Shown in pieces: positions 14,838 through 25,260 of a stretch of DNA of 64,000 nt. Location: contig NC_087190.1 in NCBI RefSeq assembly GCF_035594125.1, positions 7,217,962 through 7,281,961 of the forward strand, read 5' to 3'. A model generated the notes under the pieces. It was not told the origin of the DNA and did not search any database. It was given only the letters and a program-made list of their open reading frames with translations. Made by a program: the position numbers and the translations under genes. Every line of letters starts with the position of its first letter. The first letter of the stretch is position 1. This DNA comes from Scylla paramamosain (Eukaryota; Arthropoda; Malacostraca; Decapoda; Portunidae).

Positions 14838-16247
14838 ATGGCGAACCATGTGGAACAGTTCACTGACTCTTTGAATGTCAACTACTTGTATCAATGTAGT
14901 AGAGAAGAGCTTGGTGTGCTAGCAGATAGATTTGGTGTTAAGTTGACTGCTAGGCTCAAGGATGACATGCAGAAAGAGTTAGTTACGATGTTGACAGAGA
15001 AAGGTTTGTTGTGTGTGGAGGAACATGGAGGAACAGCACGTCCATGAAAGTGGACAAAGTGAATTGGAAACAAATAGTGCAGGAGTACGGTGGGAAATGT
15101 CCGGCAGTGAAAGGTACATATTTGACAGAATTAAATTAGAGGTGGAACTAAAGAAGGCAGAAGTGGAAACGAAAAGGTTAGAGAAGGGAGACGGTGATTT
15201 GAGACGGTGATTTCGGGGGATAAAAATGCTTCATTTGTCCCTGATTTTGTTGAAAGTGAGGCAGAGGACTTCTTTCTCCAATTCGAGAAGGTAGCAGAGT
15301 TGAGAGGTAGGCCAGTGGAAGAGTGGGCACTCTTAGTACAGACAAAATTGAAAGGAAAAGCCAGGGAAGCTTATAATGGTCTAACTGTTGATGAGTGTAG
15401 AGACTATGCCGCTGTTAAGGAAGCAGTGTTATCAGCTGTACGTGTGGCTCCTGAGGTACATGAATTAAAGTTTAGGGCGGTAAATAAATAAATTAATTAA
15501 TTAATTAAACAAATAAATTAAATAAAAATAAATAAATAAAATAAATAAAAAAGTAAATAATTGCACATCCCTGGAAATGGCTAGAGAGTGTACCCTAAAG
15601 TTGGATAAGTGGGTCAAATCTGAGGATGTTAAAAATGTGGAGGACATGAAAGAGGTGATTTTGTTAGAGCATTTTAGGAACCAAATACATCCTAACATGA
15701 AGTATGAAATCATGAAAGCTGATATAAAGACCGTAATGGAAGCAGGACGTAAAGCTGACCAGCTTGAAGCAGCATATGGGGTATGTAGGAGGGATGTGGG
15801 AATCAAGGTAAATACGTCAAGTCAAAACTATTTCAAGGGAAGGTTTAATAGTGCACATGTGGCAATGCAGCCAAATATAAATGCTATGTTTGAAAGTAGT
15901 AACTGTTCTGTAAATTCAAGCAATATGCAAGGGCAAATACTGCGTCCTTCCTCCAAGCCGAGTACCATTGTTGAGCACAACGTATAATGATTTGTAAGGT
16001 AAAGCATCAATTAGGTGCTTTAACTGTGGGCATCCTGGTCACTTTAGTAGGGATTGTCAACAATCAAGTTAAGGAAGCAAAATTTTCCTATTGTGGTCGT
16101 TTTGGCCATAAAGGATTTCATTGTGAGAACAGTAGTTTGGCAGGTAAGCCAAAGGAAGTGGCACTGAGTGTAATGAGGGAACCATGTTCAAGTGTTCCGG
16201 TTGATGTCAGAGTAGTGAAGAAATGTACTGCTGCTGTGGATTTTTAA
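14838..16247 (+). pseudogene. Gag of the Gmr1-like element
   Basis: It starts ATG at 14838, 3 bp after a purine-rich context. The readable pieces are capsid-like: FVESEAEDFFLQFEKVAELR, LVQTKLKGKAREAYNGL and EVILLEHFRNQIHPNMKYEI. They are followed by two zinc knuckles: CFNCGHPGHFSRDC at 16016-16057 and a degenerate YCGRFGHKGFHC at about 16089-16125. Frame changes occur near 15040 and 15207. An AT-rich (AAATA)n-like insertion at 15485-15560 interrupts the capsid region. Confidence 0.85.
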
Positions 16248-16259
16248 CCATTTATTACT

Positions 16260-16900
16260 CAAGGAATGATAAAATTAGAGGATGGTTCAGAGAAGGAAAT
16301 AGCCATTTTTAAGAGATACAGCTGCAAATGTGAGTTTAGTGCTTCGAGATGTATTGGAATGGACAGAGATCTCTTTCACAAGTGAAAAAATAGAGGTGAG
16401 ATGCATTAACTCTATTGGTGTTGTGCCGGTCCATAGTTAGAGAACGGATTTGTCAGTGGAAGTTAAAGCAAGAGTTAAAGTAGGTGTGAGTAATAAGTTA
16501 GCGGTCAGTGGTGTACAAATGTTTCTAGGAAATGACCTAGCAGGTAAGAAAGTTGTTCCTGAAACAGGAGAGTCTACTGGTAAATTATCATTTTTGCCCT
16601 GAGATAAGTGAGGAGGAGAAACTTGAGGAAAATGCTACATATCCAGCACGTGTTGTGACTAGAGCTAAGGCTAGAAATAGAGACATGAAAGTGGCTTATG
16701 GTGAGGGAGAGGATAATGGTGATCTGGAGGAGAGCTTAGGTGTGTTGTTTGATCAGAAAGATGTGGATATGAAGGAGGTGGAAGATGTGAATGTGAAGGA
16801 GGTGGAAAATAAGAGTCATTACGAGGTAGAGGTGTTGCCTGACTGTCGTGAGCAAAGGGAATGTGAAGGAGGTGGAAAATAAGTCATTACCGGGTAGAGG
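16260..16900 (+). pseudogene. Aspartic protease and linker of the Gmr1-like element
   Basis: RDTAANVSLVLRD at 16312-16350 corresponds to the retropepsin DTG(A/S) active-site turn, with Gly replaced by Ala. GVQMFLGNDLAGKKV at about 16508-16552 fits the protease C-terminal strand. The following segment to 16882 is acidic and low complexity with a repeated DVNVKEVEN-type motif. Stops and frame changes are present. Confidence 0.7.
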
Positions 16901-17097
16901 TGTTGCCTGACTTTGTCGTGAGCAAAGGAATAGTTGATTCAGGAGCAGAAACTGTACAGTAGCTTACAATTTCTGTGGAGCAGAGCTGAGATAGATAAAA
17001 TAACTGCTTATTATGTCGAATATTATATAAAGGATGGAATGTTAATGAGAAATTGGAGGACATATTGTCAGTCCAACTGACAATATGTGGATGGTGG

Positions 17098-18070
17098 AAA
17101 GCAAATTATTGTACCTAAGGAGTATAGGACGAGGCTGATGGAGCTCGCTCATAGGAATGTTTGGTCTGGTCACCTGGGAGTGGCAAAAACATTAAAGAAA
17201 ATGACTGTCATTTCTTTTGGCCAGGAATAAACAAAGATATAACAAACTATTGTAGAACGTGTCACACTTCTCAAATTAGGTGGTAAAGGTGGTAATTGAT
17301 TGTGTGGGGCCGTTACTTCGTACACAAGGTAACCAGTACATATTGACAATCATGTGCACAGCTACAAGATTTCCTGAGGCTATTCCTTTGAGAAGCATAA
17401 ATAGTAGAGTAACTGTAAGGGAGCTGGTGAAATTTTTCTTGGGTTGGATTGCCATGTCATCCAGTCAGACTAGGGGAGTAATTTTACATCAAGGTTATTC
17501 AGCAATGTATTGAAAGCATTAAGCATCAAACAACAATTATCTTATGCTTATCCTTAATGGCAAGGGTGCATAGAAATTTCACCAGACTCAAAAAATGTAC
17601 TGTGAAGAGATGGATAGAGAGAGGGGTGAGGCATCGCCGTTAGCATGATTTGCTTTAAGGGATGCTGTAAATGAATCGACGGGATTTAGTCCTTTCGATC
17701 TGGTATATGAACACGAGGTGCGCGGTCCATTAATGATGTTAAAGGAAAAGTGGTTGGAAAATAATAAAGTATTGTGTATCCCGATATGTGAAAACTTTTA
17801 AGGAGAGACTAATGAAAGCAAACGAAATTGCTAGGAAGAACTTACTTGAGGTTCAAAATGAAATGAAGGGGTGGTGCGACTGAAAGGCTAAAAAAAAGCG
17901 TATTTCAACCAGGTGACAGGGTATTAGTACAATTTCCTGTGTAGGGTAATCCTCTGAAGGCTAGATACAGTGGACCCTGGATAGTGGAAAAGAAAATAAG
18001 CAATGCAAATTACTTGGTAAAAGAGCTCAAGATGGGCGGAAAAGTAATCAATTGTATCACATAAATATGA
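17098..18070 (+). pseudogene. Integrase of the Gmr1-like element
   Basis: The H2C2 zinc-binding region is readable across frames: LAHRNVWSGHLGVAKTLKK, CHFFWPGINKDI, NYCRTCHTSQ. The catalytic core begins VVIDCVGPLLRTQGNQYILT, then CTATRFPEAIPLRSI. A C-terminal GPY/F-like tail reads FQPGDRVLVQFPV and ARYSGPWIVEKKIS. The wording matches Ty3/gypsy integrases. It lies upstream of the RT at 18250, not downstream. Many stops are present. Confidence 0.85.
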
Positions 18071-18249
18071 TAAAGCCATATTATTGTCGGGGAGAAGAGA
18101 AACGAGTGGAGGGTAATGAAAGACTTTGTGTAAGTGCAGTACAGTGTAGAGATGTAAATTATGATGAGGAATTTCTCATGAGTAAATGTGAAGGTCAAAG
18201 CCTGGAGAACTAGCAAGTCTTAGGTGACCTAATTGAGAAGTTAAAACAC

Positions 18250-18608
18250 TTGAATCAGATGTATGAAGTAGTGAAGATCATTAGTGAGTTTAAATCTTTA
18301 TTCGGTGATGTACCTAGAGGAACTGATATGATTGTTCATGATATAGAGGTAAATGATGCAAAGCCAGTTAAACAACATCCATACAGAGTAAACCCAGTTA
18401 AGAGATTGATCATGAGGAGAGAGATACAGTATATGCTTGATAATGACGTGATAGAGCCTAGCACCAACCCTTGGAGCTCGCCCTGTGTTTTGGTGCCGAA
18501 GCCTGGAGGTGATGGTTACAGGTTTTGCACTGATTTTAGAAAAGTCAATGCTTTGATAAAAAGCGATTCGTGTCCTATTCCACGAATCGATGATTGTATA
18601 GATCAGTT
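18250..18608 (+). pseudogene. Reverse transcriptase, first part, Gmr1-like
   Basis: An open frame reads FKSLFGDVPRGTDMIVHDIE, KQHPYRVNPVKRLIMRREIQ, NPWSSPCVLVPKPGGDGYRF and CTDFRKVNALI, ending IDDCIDQL. These are the N-terminal motifs of gypsy-type RT. The frame is cut by the MITE at 18609 and resumes at 19356 as GNARFMTK; removing the MITE and one AGTT copy restores the frame exactly. Confidence 0.9.
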
Positions 18609-19351
18609 GAGGCGCGCGGCGCAACAACGACGTAACCGTGAAATTTGAGATTTCGTGTTTTTGCCTGCTCCGTGTGGTAGAAGGGTGTAAAAGTCTCGTG
18701 GTGATGTCGGCCAAGTCATATTCGACCATCTAAGCACCTGTACTAAGGCTCAAAGTCGAGCGTAGTGCGGAGAAAATTTCTCTGGACTAACATCTCGAAA
18801 GCGGTACAACAACGACGCAACCTGCTCCTCCCAGCCTCACGTGCGTATGGCCAATCAGCGGCGCGGTTGCAGCCGCCCGGCGCGGGCGAGCCAATCACAG
18901 CACCGCTGCCATGTTTACCAGCGCCGTTGCCATGGTGACAACACACTCACCATGTGCTCATCCACTCTGCCCTTTAACACGCCCGAGCACAGACGCACGC
19001 TCGGAAAAAAATTCATAAAAAATTTATTTATGTACCAATCTTCATGAAACTTTCACCTAATACTATGTGTAATAGGCTCTAACACATTATTAACAAATGA
19101 AAACAATATCGGGAAAAAAAATTATTACCTACGGTATACGCGTTAATTAACGCGTAAGTCATCCACCCAAAATCGTCACCTATCACTTCGAAACCTACAT
19201 CCCCAAACAGAACTACCCAAGACCTTTCAAATGATGTATAATACTTACTTATTTAAGGGTATCCTATTGTGCGCAATCAGTGTTTAACTTTGAGCGCGTT
19301 TTTCTCGAAACTTCCATTTCTCGGTTACGTCGTTGTTGCGCCGCGCGCCTC
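18609..19351. mobile_element. 743-bp MITE with ~30-bp GC-rich inverted termini
   Basis: The left end GAGGCGCGCGGCGCAACAAC continues GACGTAACCG. The right end is its exact reverse complement (19322-19351). Flanking AGTT (18605-18608 and 19352-19355) is a candidate 4-bp target duplication, extendable to TCAGTT if the terminus is set differently. There is no ORF. Inside are an extra partial copy of the terminus (about 18806-18825), two CCAAT boxes (18851, 18891), an RFX-type X-box GTTGCCATGGTGAC (18926-18939) and the palindrome ACGCGTTAATTAACGCGT (19138-19155). Superfamily unknown. Confidence 0.9.
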
Positions 19352-19695
19352 AGTTAGGAAATGCTAGATTTATGACAAAAAAAATTGCAAAAAATTTGCT
19401 GAAAGGTTTCTGGCAGGTAGGATTGACTGAACGAGCTAAGGAAACTGTAGTATTTGTTAAAATGGACTGATTTTTTTCAGTAGAGGATCCTTCCGTTCGG
19501 GATGAAGAACAGTTCTAGTTGCTTTCAGAGAATTTGTCAGTACTGTATTAAAGGATGTAGAGGAATGTGCTGTTTATATTCATGACAATTTTGTATTCTG
19601 AGGATTGGGAGGAACATCTAGTTTTATTGAAGAAAGTGTTCCAGAAACTTGACAATGTAAATCTCACTGTAAACTTAATTCAAACTTAATTGACT
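19352..19695 (+). pseudogene. Reverse transcriptase, second part, Gmr1-like
   Basis: It continues the RT: GNARFMTK, LLKGFWQVGLTERAKE, a degenerate FAFGMKNSS-like region, then EDWEEHLVLLKKVFQKLDNV and NLTVNL. The catalytic Y-x-D-D region is read only as a degraded CAVYIHDN. RNase H is missing because a DIRS fragment begins near 19700. Confidence 0.8.
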
Positions 19696-19699
19696 GTTA

Positions 19700-20558
19700 A
19701 AGCATATGTAGATTTCACTTCACGACTATTTAACTGACGTCACCGGTAGTCAACGAGATGCTCGCGTCGCCAGTTCCACGTCAGTTCGCTGCTAGTCTCC
19801 ACACAACCTGCTGCTGCTGCTCTACACTGTGCGCTGTTACTGCCGCTCGTTGATCAACTTGGCTACTTTTCACCGGCTTCCTCCAAGGAGTCAGCCCGGT
19901 AAGCTACGGCAAGCTGTTAGCGCTATGGTGAATACACATATATGATCCAAGGACGTATATGTTGGCCTTTGTGTTAACCGGTTTTTCTCCGTTTTTCTAG
20001 ACGAGTTATGTCGGATCGGGATAAGGCCCTGGGAACGCCACGGCGTCCCTCCTCGCCTGCTTCGGGAGGGAAACGACGTGAGAGGGACCCTCTGGAAGGC
20101 GATGCGTAGGAAGGCCTCCCGAGATCGTTGCAGTACGCAACCACCGGCCGCTGATGCTTCACAGCAGTCGGTCGCTGACCCGAGCCACGTCAACGATACG
20201 GCTCTCTCCATCGAGTGAATCGAGTGAAGGCAATTTAGACCGATGATCTACCCTGCTGAGTGCCCTAATTGACAAATTAAGACAAGCTGACAGCTCCTCC
20301 AGTGTCATCGGAGGCCGATTATAGCGTGTTCCTCGACTTCTCCCCTTCTGATGACGAAGCAGCTGAAGCTTCCCTGTGTTTGCCCTATCCTGATCGCTAG
20401 ACAACCTCGACCGGCTCACCGCCGCACAGCCAACCGGTGATACTGTGGTTGATACTGGCTTCCAGAAGGCTCTTTATGAGTTTGCTGGCCACTTCCATGG
20501 TGAGGAAGAAACAGGTGAACCTTTATCTGACCGCCTGGCTGGCACTCTTTTGAAGCTT
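19700..20558 (+). mobile_element. DIRS-type retrotransposon, 5' fragment with gag
   Basis: The left terminus CTATTTAACTGACGTCAC followed by GGTAGTCAACGAGATGC matches the inverted terminal repeat of the DIRS element at 27888-31684. Coding traces: SDRDKALGTPRRPSSPASGG at about 20008, VSSEADYSVFLDFSPSDDEA at about 20305, and FQKALYEFAGHFHGEEETGE at about 20461. The last is homologous to ALNEFSDFF plus HGEEKKGEPLSPRLAS in the other DIRS copy. Only the gag region is present before the Harbinger-like element begins at 20559. Confidence 0.75.
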
Positions 20559-20790
20559 GTCGCCCACCAAATCGGAAACGACACTTCGGAACGGACACGA
20601 ATCATTGGAAAAAAATCTAAACAATACATTTGAACGTGCTAACACGCCCACCTGATCGGATCGGAAACGAAACGACGCATCGGATCAGAACGGAAACGAC
20701 GCGGATATCTTGGGAAAGAATATTTTTGATAGTTCTGATGCGTCCGAGAGACTGCGCATACGCAGAACGGTGTTTGGAGAGGTTGTGATG

Positions 20791-21639
20791 CAGGGCTGCC
20801 ATTCGTACGATAATTATCGTGTTTGTACGACAATTTTGCTTCAAATACGATGTACGATACCCTTCCTCACTATCGTACGCTTTGTACGATAATTCTACGC
20901 TTGTGGGACCGTCTGTAGTGACAGTATTTTTTTCTTCCATAAATGTAATAATTCGTTTAAATTCAACATGAAAATGTTTCTATTTTTTTTTACTTGCTAA
21001 GTAGTATATAGAAACTTTCAACCCTATATTCGCCTCTGTGATTGAGGCATTGAGCATGAAGAGTGTAAAGAGAGCGTGAATGTGACGGGCAAACATCACT
21101 TACGAGTACGTCTGGTATGATAGAGGCGTACATAAGTTGTATGCATGAGTGTGTTGTTACGCCTTTTGTCTCAGCTGTCTGGGGTGGTGGAGTAGTGGTG
21201 GTGCCAACGGTCACCCGGAGTCCCGGAGCATTGAGTACTACTGTGACTGACCGGAAGCGAAGTGCAAAACCAAAAGATGAAGAATTGTGGAACTGAATGA
21301 TAGAAGGAAAGGCAGCTTTGTGTAAACAGTAAATAAGGATGAATTACTGACGTTCGTGGTGTTCGTGTCTACGTACAGATACCTCGTATATTGGAAAAAC
21401 GAAAATCAGATGCAGCTTAAATACAGAAACAGTGAATGGGGCATTGTTGGCTGCTGAATGCATCAAAGAACAAAATTCATGTGTACAGTTTAACCCTACA
21501 AAAGATATGTTGGCAAGGGTTAAAAATAGCTCAGCGCTGTATGATAATGTCCCATAAATTGGTACGATAATTTCGGGGAGAAAACAATAATTTTGAAGCA
21601 TAGGTACGATAATTTCGTGAAAAACATCTGGCAGTCCTG
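20791..21639. mobile_element. hAT MITE, 849 bp, with 8-bp target duplication
   Basis: The termini CAGGGCTGCCA and TGGCAGTCCTG are flanked by exact TTGTGATG copies (20783-20790 and 21640-21647). Eight-base duplications and CAGGG-type ends are diagnostic of hAT elements. Subterminal GTACGATAATT motifs repeat at both ends, as expected for hAT transposase binding regions. There is no coding capacity. Confidence 0.92.
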
Positions 21640-21744
21640 TTGTGATGGAAATGGAAGCTTAGTAGCTGTGAAGACTGCGTGGTGTATGTGTACAGCCTTT
21701 CCGCGCATGCGAACTAATGGAATCGTGTACAATATTGTAGTACC

Positions 21745-23948
21745 ATGTCAGCTAATTTCCAGGAGAAACTGATTAATTGTGTGTATGAAATTTTATATGA
21801 TATTAGTCATCAACATTATTATGATACCGTAAGAAAAGAAAATGCATGGGAAGAAATTGCACAAACGTTGAAATTACAAGGTAAGAAAAGTTCATCTTAT
21901 TTAATGTTTTATCAGTAAGTACAATTTACTGTAATGTTACTTTGACAATAGCTCTCTATATGTATGCAATTCGAATGTTACTGTAACCTTCCTCTGTTGA
22001 CCATTTCCTCCTGCCAGGGAACTTAGCCTTCCGGTGAAATAAAAGTTCTTAAATCTATCCCTGATCTCGAAAGCTTCACGCACAGCATTGCCATCCACTC
22101 CACAAAGATCTCTCAACCCCCTAGGTATTTCTTCGTTATCAAATTCACCTGGCTGCCACAAATTTTTATCATCGTTCAGGAAATTATGCAAACAGGTAGT
22201 TGCTAAAACAACAATATCAACGTGCTCCGGTGTCATTTGCAGTTTTTGACTAAAGACTCTAAACTTCTTCGCCAGTCTGCCAAAGGCATTTTCAGAGACA
22301 CGTCTAGCTCTGGAGTGTCTATAGTTGTATATTTTATTTGCTGCACTATTTGCAAGTTGCGCTCCTGGGAATGGTCGCATGATATGCTTATGAAGAGGAT
22401 GCTTATGAAGAGGAAAAGCCTCATCGCCAACTATGACGTGCGGCAATACAATGTTTGTACTTGGTAGGGCTTTGGGGGTGGTATGTTCAAGTGATTAGAT
22501 AAAAGACGTTTACTTAAATTAGAATCTCTGAATATAGCGCCATCACTGTTTTTTCCATAGGCTCCAAAATCAACAGTAATGAAATTACACTCTGCATCTA
22601 CTAATGCCAACAACACAATGCTAAAAACTCTTTCTTATAATTAAAGTAAAGCGAGCCGCTGTTATTGGATTTTGTAACCACTACATGTTTCCCGTCAATA
22701 GCCCCTATCACGTTAGGATATCGACATCTTTGAGCAAAGCCATCTGATATTTTTTCCGAACTTTTCACGTTAGGTGGCGCCATTACAATTGGACTTAATG
22801 TTTCCCAAATCGCTTTGCAAGTGGTGTGAACAATTCTTCGTACAGTTGTCTCTCCCATTCTGTAGCTGAATGATACTGTTCTGTAAGTGCCAGCATGGCC
22901 CAGAAATCTGAAACAAAAAAAAAAAAATCTTTCATTACACCTAAATGTCTCTGTATGATAATAGTAAAACATTTATATGAAAGCATTTCCATGGATTGTA
23001 GAGCACCATTGCTAGGTAGCAGAAATTACACATAAATGTTTTATTTTAATTCACTTGCATTTTTATTATATAGAGTTTTGATAAATGTAGAATACATTAT
23101 ATTTAAAAATACATTTAATTCACTTGCATTTTATTATATAGAGTTTTGATAAATGTAGAATACATTATAAAGTTTTACTATGTTCCTCTTTCAGTTAAAG
23201 ATGTTATGAAGAAATGGACTTCTCTACGAGATTGCTACAGAAAGGTTTTAAATAGGAAGAAGACTGTTAGCGGACAAGAAGCAGAACACAAGAAGATGTC
23301 GTTCTTAAAGGCACATTTTAACAATAAAAGGCCTCAGATAAGCAATGTGCCCGCTGTGACAAAGAATACTATGGAAGAGGAAAACACAGGCGAAGGCACG
23401 AGTGGTGATGGGACTTCTTATGCTGAAAAAGTCTTTATTAAATGAAAGCACAATGGAATAAAGCTCTTCAGTTCATGAAAAAAGATCAGCTTTCTTGTCA
23501 GGAACTCGCAACGCCCTCGACGGGAAACATAGCAACTCGAATTAGAACCCCACTGGCAAAGAAAACAAAGACCAGCCATGAAACAGGGTCCCCCGCTCAT
23601 GAAATTTTGAAAACATACTTTGAAAATAAGAAATCAAAACAAGATCATTTAACATCTTACTTTAAAAGAGTAGAAGACACCGTCAGAACCTTTTCACCCC
23701 TTCTACAAATTGAAATTAAATCTCGCATTTCAGCTTTAGTTTCAGAATATGAATTGAAAAATTTTACAACAGGCTCTATGCCTTCCCATTGCTATCCTTC
23801 CACTTCAGAACGCTCTACGCCTTCCCCATACTATACTCCAACTTCTATGCCTTCCCATTGCTGTCCTTCCACATGGCTTCTTCAGACAATCCTTCAGATC
23901 TTCAAATCAAAAAATGTTTTACTCCTATGCCGAATGAGCCAAACATGA
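21745..23948 (+). CDS. MADF-BESS accessory gene of the Harbinger-like element
   Basis: Exon 1 is 21745-21880 (ATG; donor GTAAGA; phase 1) and encodes LINCVYEILYDISHQHYYDT then AWEEIAQTLKLQ. Exon 2 starts at 23195 after TTTCAG and continues VKDVMKKWTSLRDCYRKVLN. Together they form a MADF (Myb/SANT-like in Adf-1) domain. The first frame stops at 23443-23445. A second frame from 23442 to 23948 carries TSYFKRVEDTVRTFSPLLQI and EIKSRISALVSEYEL, a BESS-like motif, so there is one frameshift or a missed intron between. Such proteins bind element DNA and recruit the nuclease in Harbinger systems (family knowledge). Confidence 0.8.
21937..22910 (-). pseudogene. Harbinger DDE nuclease (HARBI1-like)
   Basis: The exon starts after TTTGTTTCAG near 22905: GHAGTYRTVSFSYRMGETTV, then IGAIDGKHVVV (first catalytic Asp), LALVDAECNFITVDFGAYGK then NSDGAIFRDS (second Asp), then VIVGDEAFPLHKH and SRARRVSENAFGRLAKKFRV (catalytic Glu region). 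Length is about 300 residues. Frameshifts lie near 22615 and 22445, and a 15-bp tandem duplication repeats PLHKH. The C-terminus ends at 21937. Pseudogene in its present state. Confidence 0.85.
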
Positions 23949-23971
23949 CTGATCTCTTAGAATTGTAGAAC

Positions 23972-24234
23972 ATTTAGTAACCTCAGTATTTCTATAATGA
24001 GCAAGGAAATTTCGTTTTGAATGATGTTCTTGTTCCCTTCAACAATTTAACTTTAGTTGATTAGTTTTACATAAATTTATATGTACACAAGTAAAAATAT
24101 GCACATTAGTAACCTCTGTATTTCTATAGTGAACAAGGAAATTTTGTTTTGAAAGATGTTTTTGTTCCCTTCAACAATTTAACTTGAAGTTGATTAGTTT
24201 TACATAAATTTATATGTACACAAGTAAAAATATG
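23972..24234 (+). repeat. Tandem duplication, ~131-bp unit
   Basis: Two adjacent copies share TAACCTC.GTATTTCTATA, GTTCCCTTCAACAATTTAAC and CACAAGTAAAAATATGCA. They lie in the 3' UTR-like region after the MADF gene. Confidence 0.85.
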
Positions 24235-24251
24235 CATGACTTAAAACACAT

Positions 24252-24400
24252 GCAGGTTGTCCCACAAAAAGAGGCCCGAACTTTGAATTGATATAACTTT
24301 CAATCTATTGCATGTAATTCGGTTCTTTAAATATATTTTTTTGAATACAGCTTTTGTCTATCAAAGTTCGGGCCTCTTTTTTTTTCTGGGACACCCTGTA
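24252..24400. mobile_element. ~150-bp MITE with mariner-type termini
   Basis: The left end GCAGGTTGTCCCACAAAAAG and the right end (reverse complement TACAGGGTGTCCCAGAAAAA) are inverted, and both run on into AGAGGCCCGAACTTTGA. The TACAGGGTGTCCCA start is typical of mariner/irritans-derived MITEs. Confidence 0.85.
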
Positions 24401-24973
24401 TATTGCGAATATCAAATTATATTTTACCTGAGAGTCACAGCCAGTCGTTCCTCTTCAGATACACATTTACGATAATTAGTATTTTGCTTGCATATAACTG
24501 GTTCCACAATTGATAGCAGTTCAATAAATTTGTCGCAACTCATGCGGAAATATTGGAAAAATTTTTTTATCTCTTTTCAAATGAGGAGACAATGTGAAAT
24601 ATTCTCCTTCCTGTTCTCTAGATGCACACATAGGATGTATCCACTGTTTTTCTTCTTGTTGTTCTTCCTCTGCAGCTGCTAAGGCAAGGGTTAAAACGAG
24701 AACTTCGTCACTACTATTATCACATTTTAGTATTTAGCAGGGAATCACGCCAGAGTTGCGGCACCTTTCTACTCTCAAGACTGAGAGATAAACATAGCAC
24801 CCGCGTCGTTTCCGATCCGATGTCGTCTGAGCAGGTGGGCGTACTGAACGTCATGACGTGTCCGTTCCGAGGCTTCGTAAGCTTCCGCGGCGTTTACGAT
24901 CCGATCTGGTGGGCGACAAGCTTTATCTGGTGTTCCGTGAAGCTGAAGACTCACAGCTTTGTTTGGGAGAGGG

Positions 24974-25260
24974 TGTTACCACTAGGTTACCATTCTTCCT
25001 AAACTGATGATGGTTATTTAGATTCAAGGACTCATGGTAAATTAACGAGGGTTCTTCTTATCATTTGAGACGGTACTATAAGGTAATTAAAGTGTCTGGT
25101 AATTAAAGTGTCTGGAATTAAAATTGTAATGGGCCATTTGGTGTTGTATTTTGTTGTTCTTTTACCTATGCTTCTGTTTGCACATTTTTGTATATTCAAT
25201 ATGTTCATTGTAGTGCATTTACTTTCTTCTGCGTGTCATTTGATAAAGGATGTTTTGGAT
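24974..25260 (+). repeat. 3' LTR of the Gmr1-like element, first part
   Basis: It starts TGTTACCACTAG directly after the polypurine tract GGGAGAGGG (24965-24973). It matches 13812-14083 closely but has a 19-bp local duplication, AATTAAAGTGTCTGG repeated at about 25085-25120. It is cut near 25261 by the 3' tail of an antisense Jockey LINE. Confidence 0.85.

Larger units (their letters stand above)
20559..24917. mobile_element. Harbinger-like DNA transposon with MADF and DDE genes
   Basis: The termini GTCGCCCACCAAATCGGAAA (left) and GTCGCCCACCAGATCGGATC (right, reverse complement) extend into ~120-bp imperfect inverted repeats that share CGGAACGGACACG and CGCCCACCTG. AAGCTT flanks both ends directly (20553-20558, 24918-24923). 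It carries two divergent genes, a MADF-domain protein (+) and a DDE nuclease (-), the two-gene arrangement of PIF/Harbinger elements. A hAT MITE and a mariner-type MITE are nested inside. Excising it joins GTLLKL to YLVFRE in frame. Confidence 0.8.
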
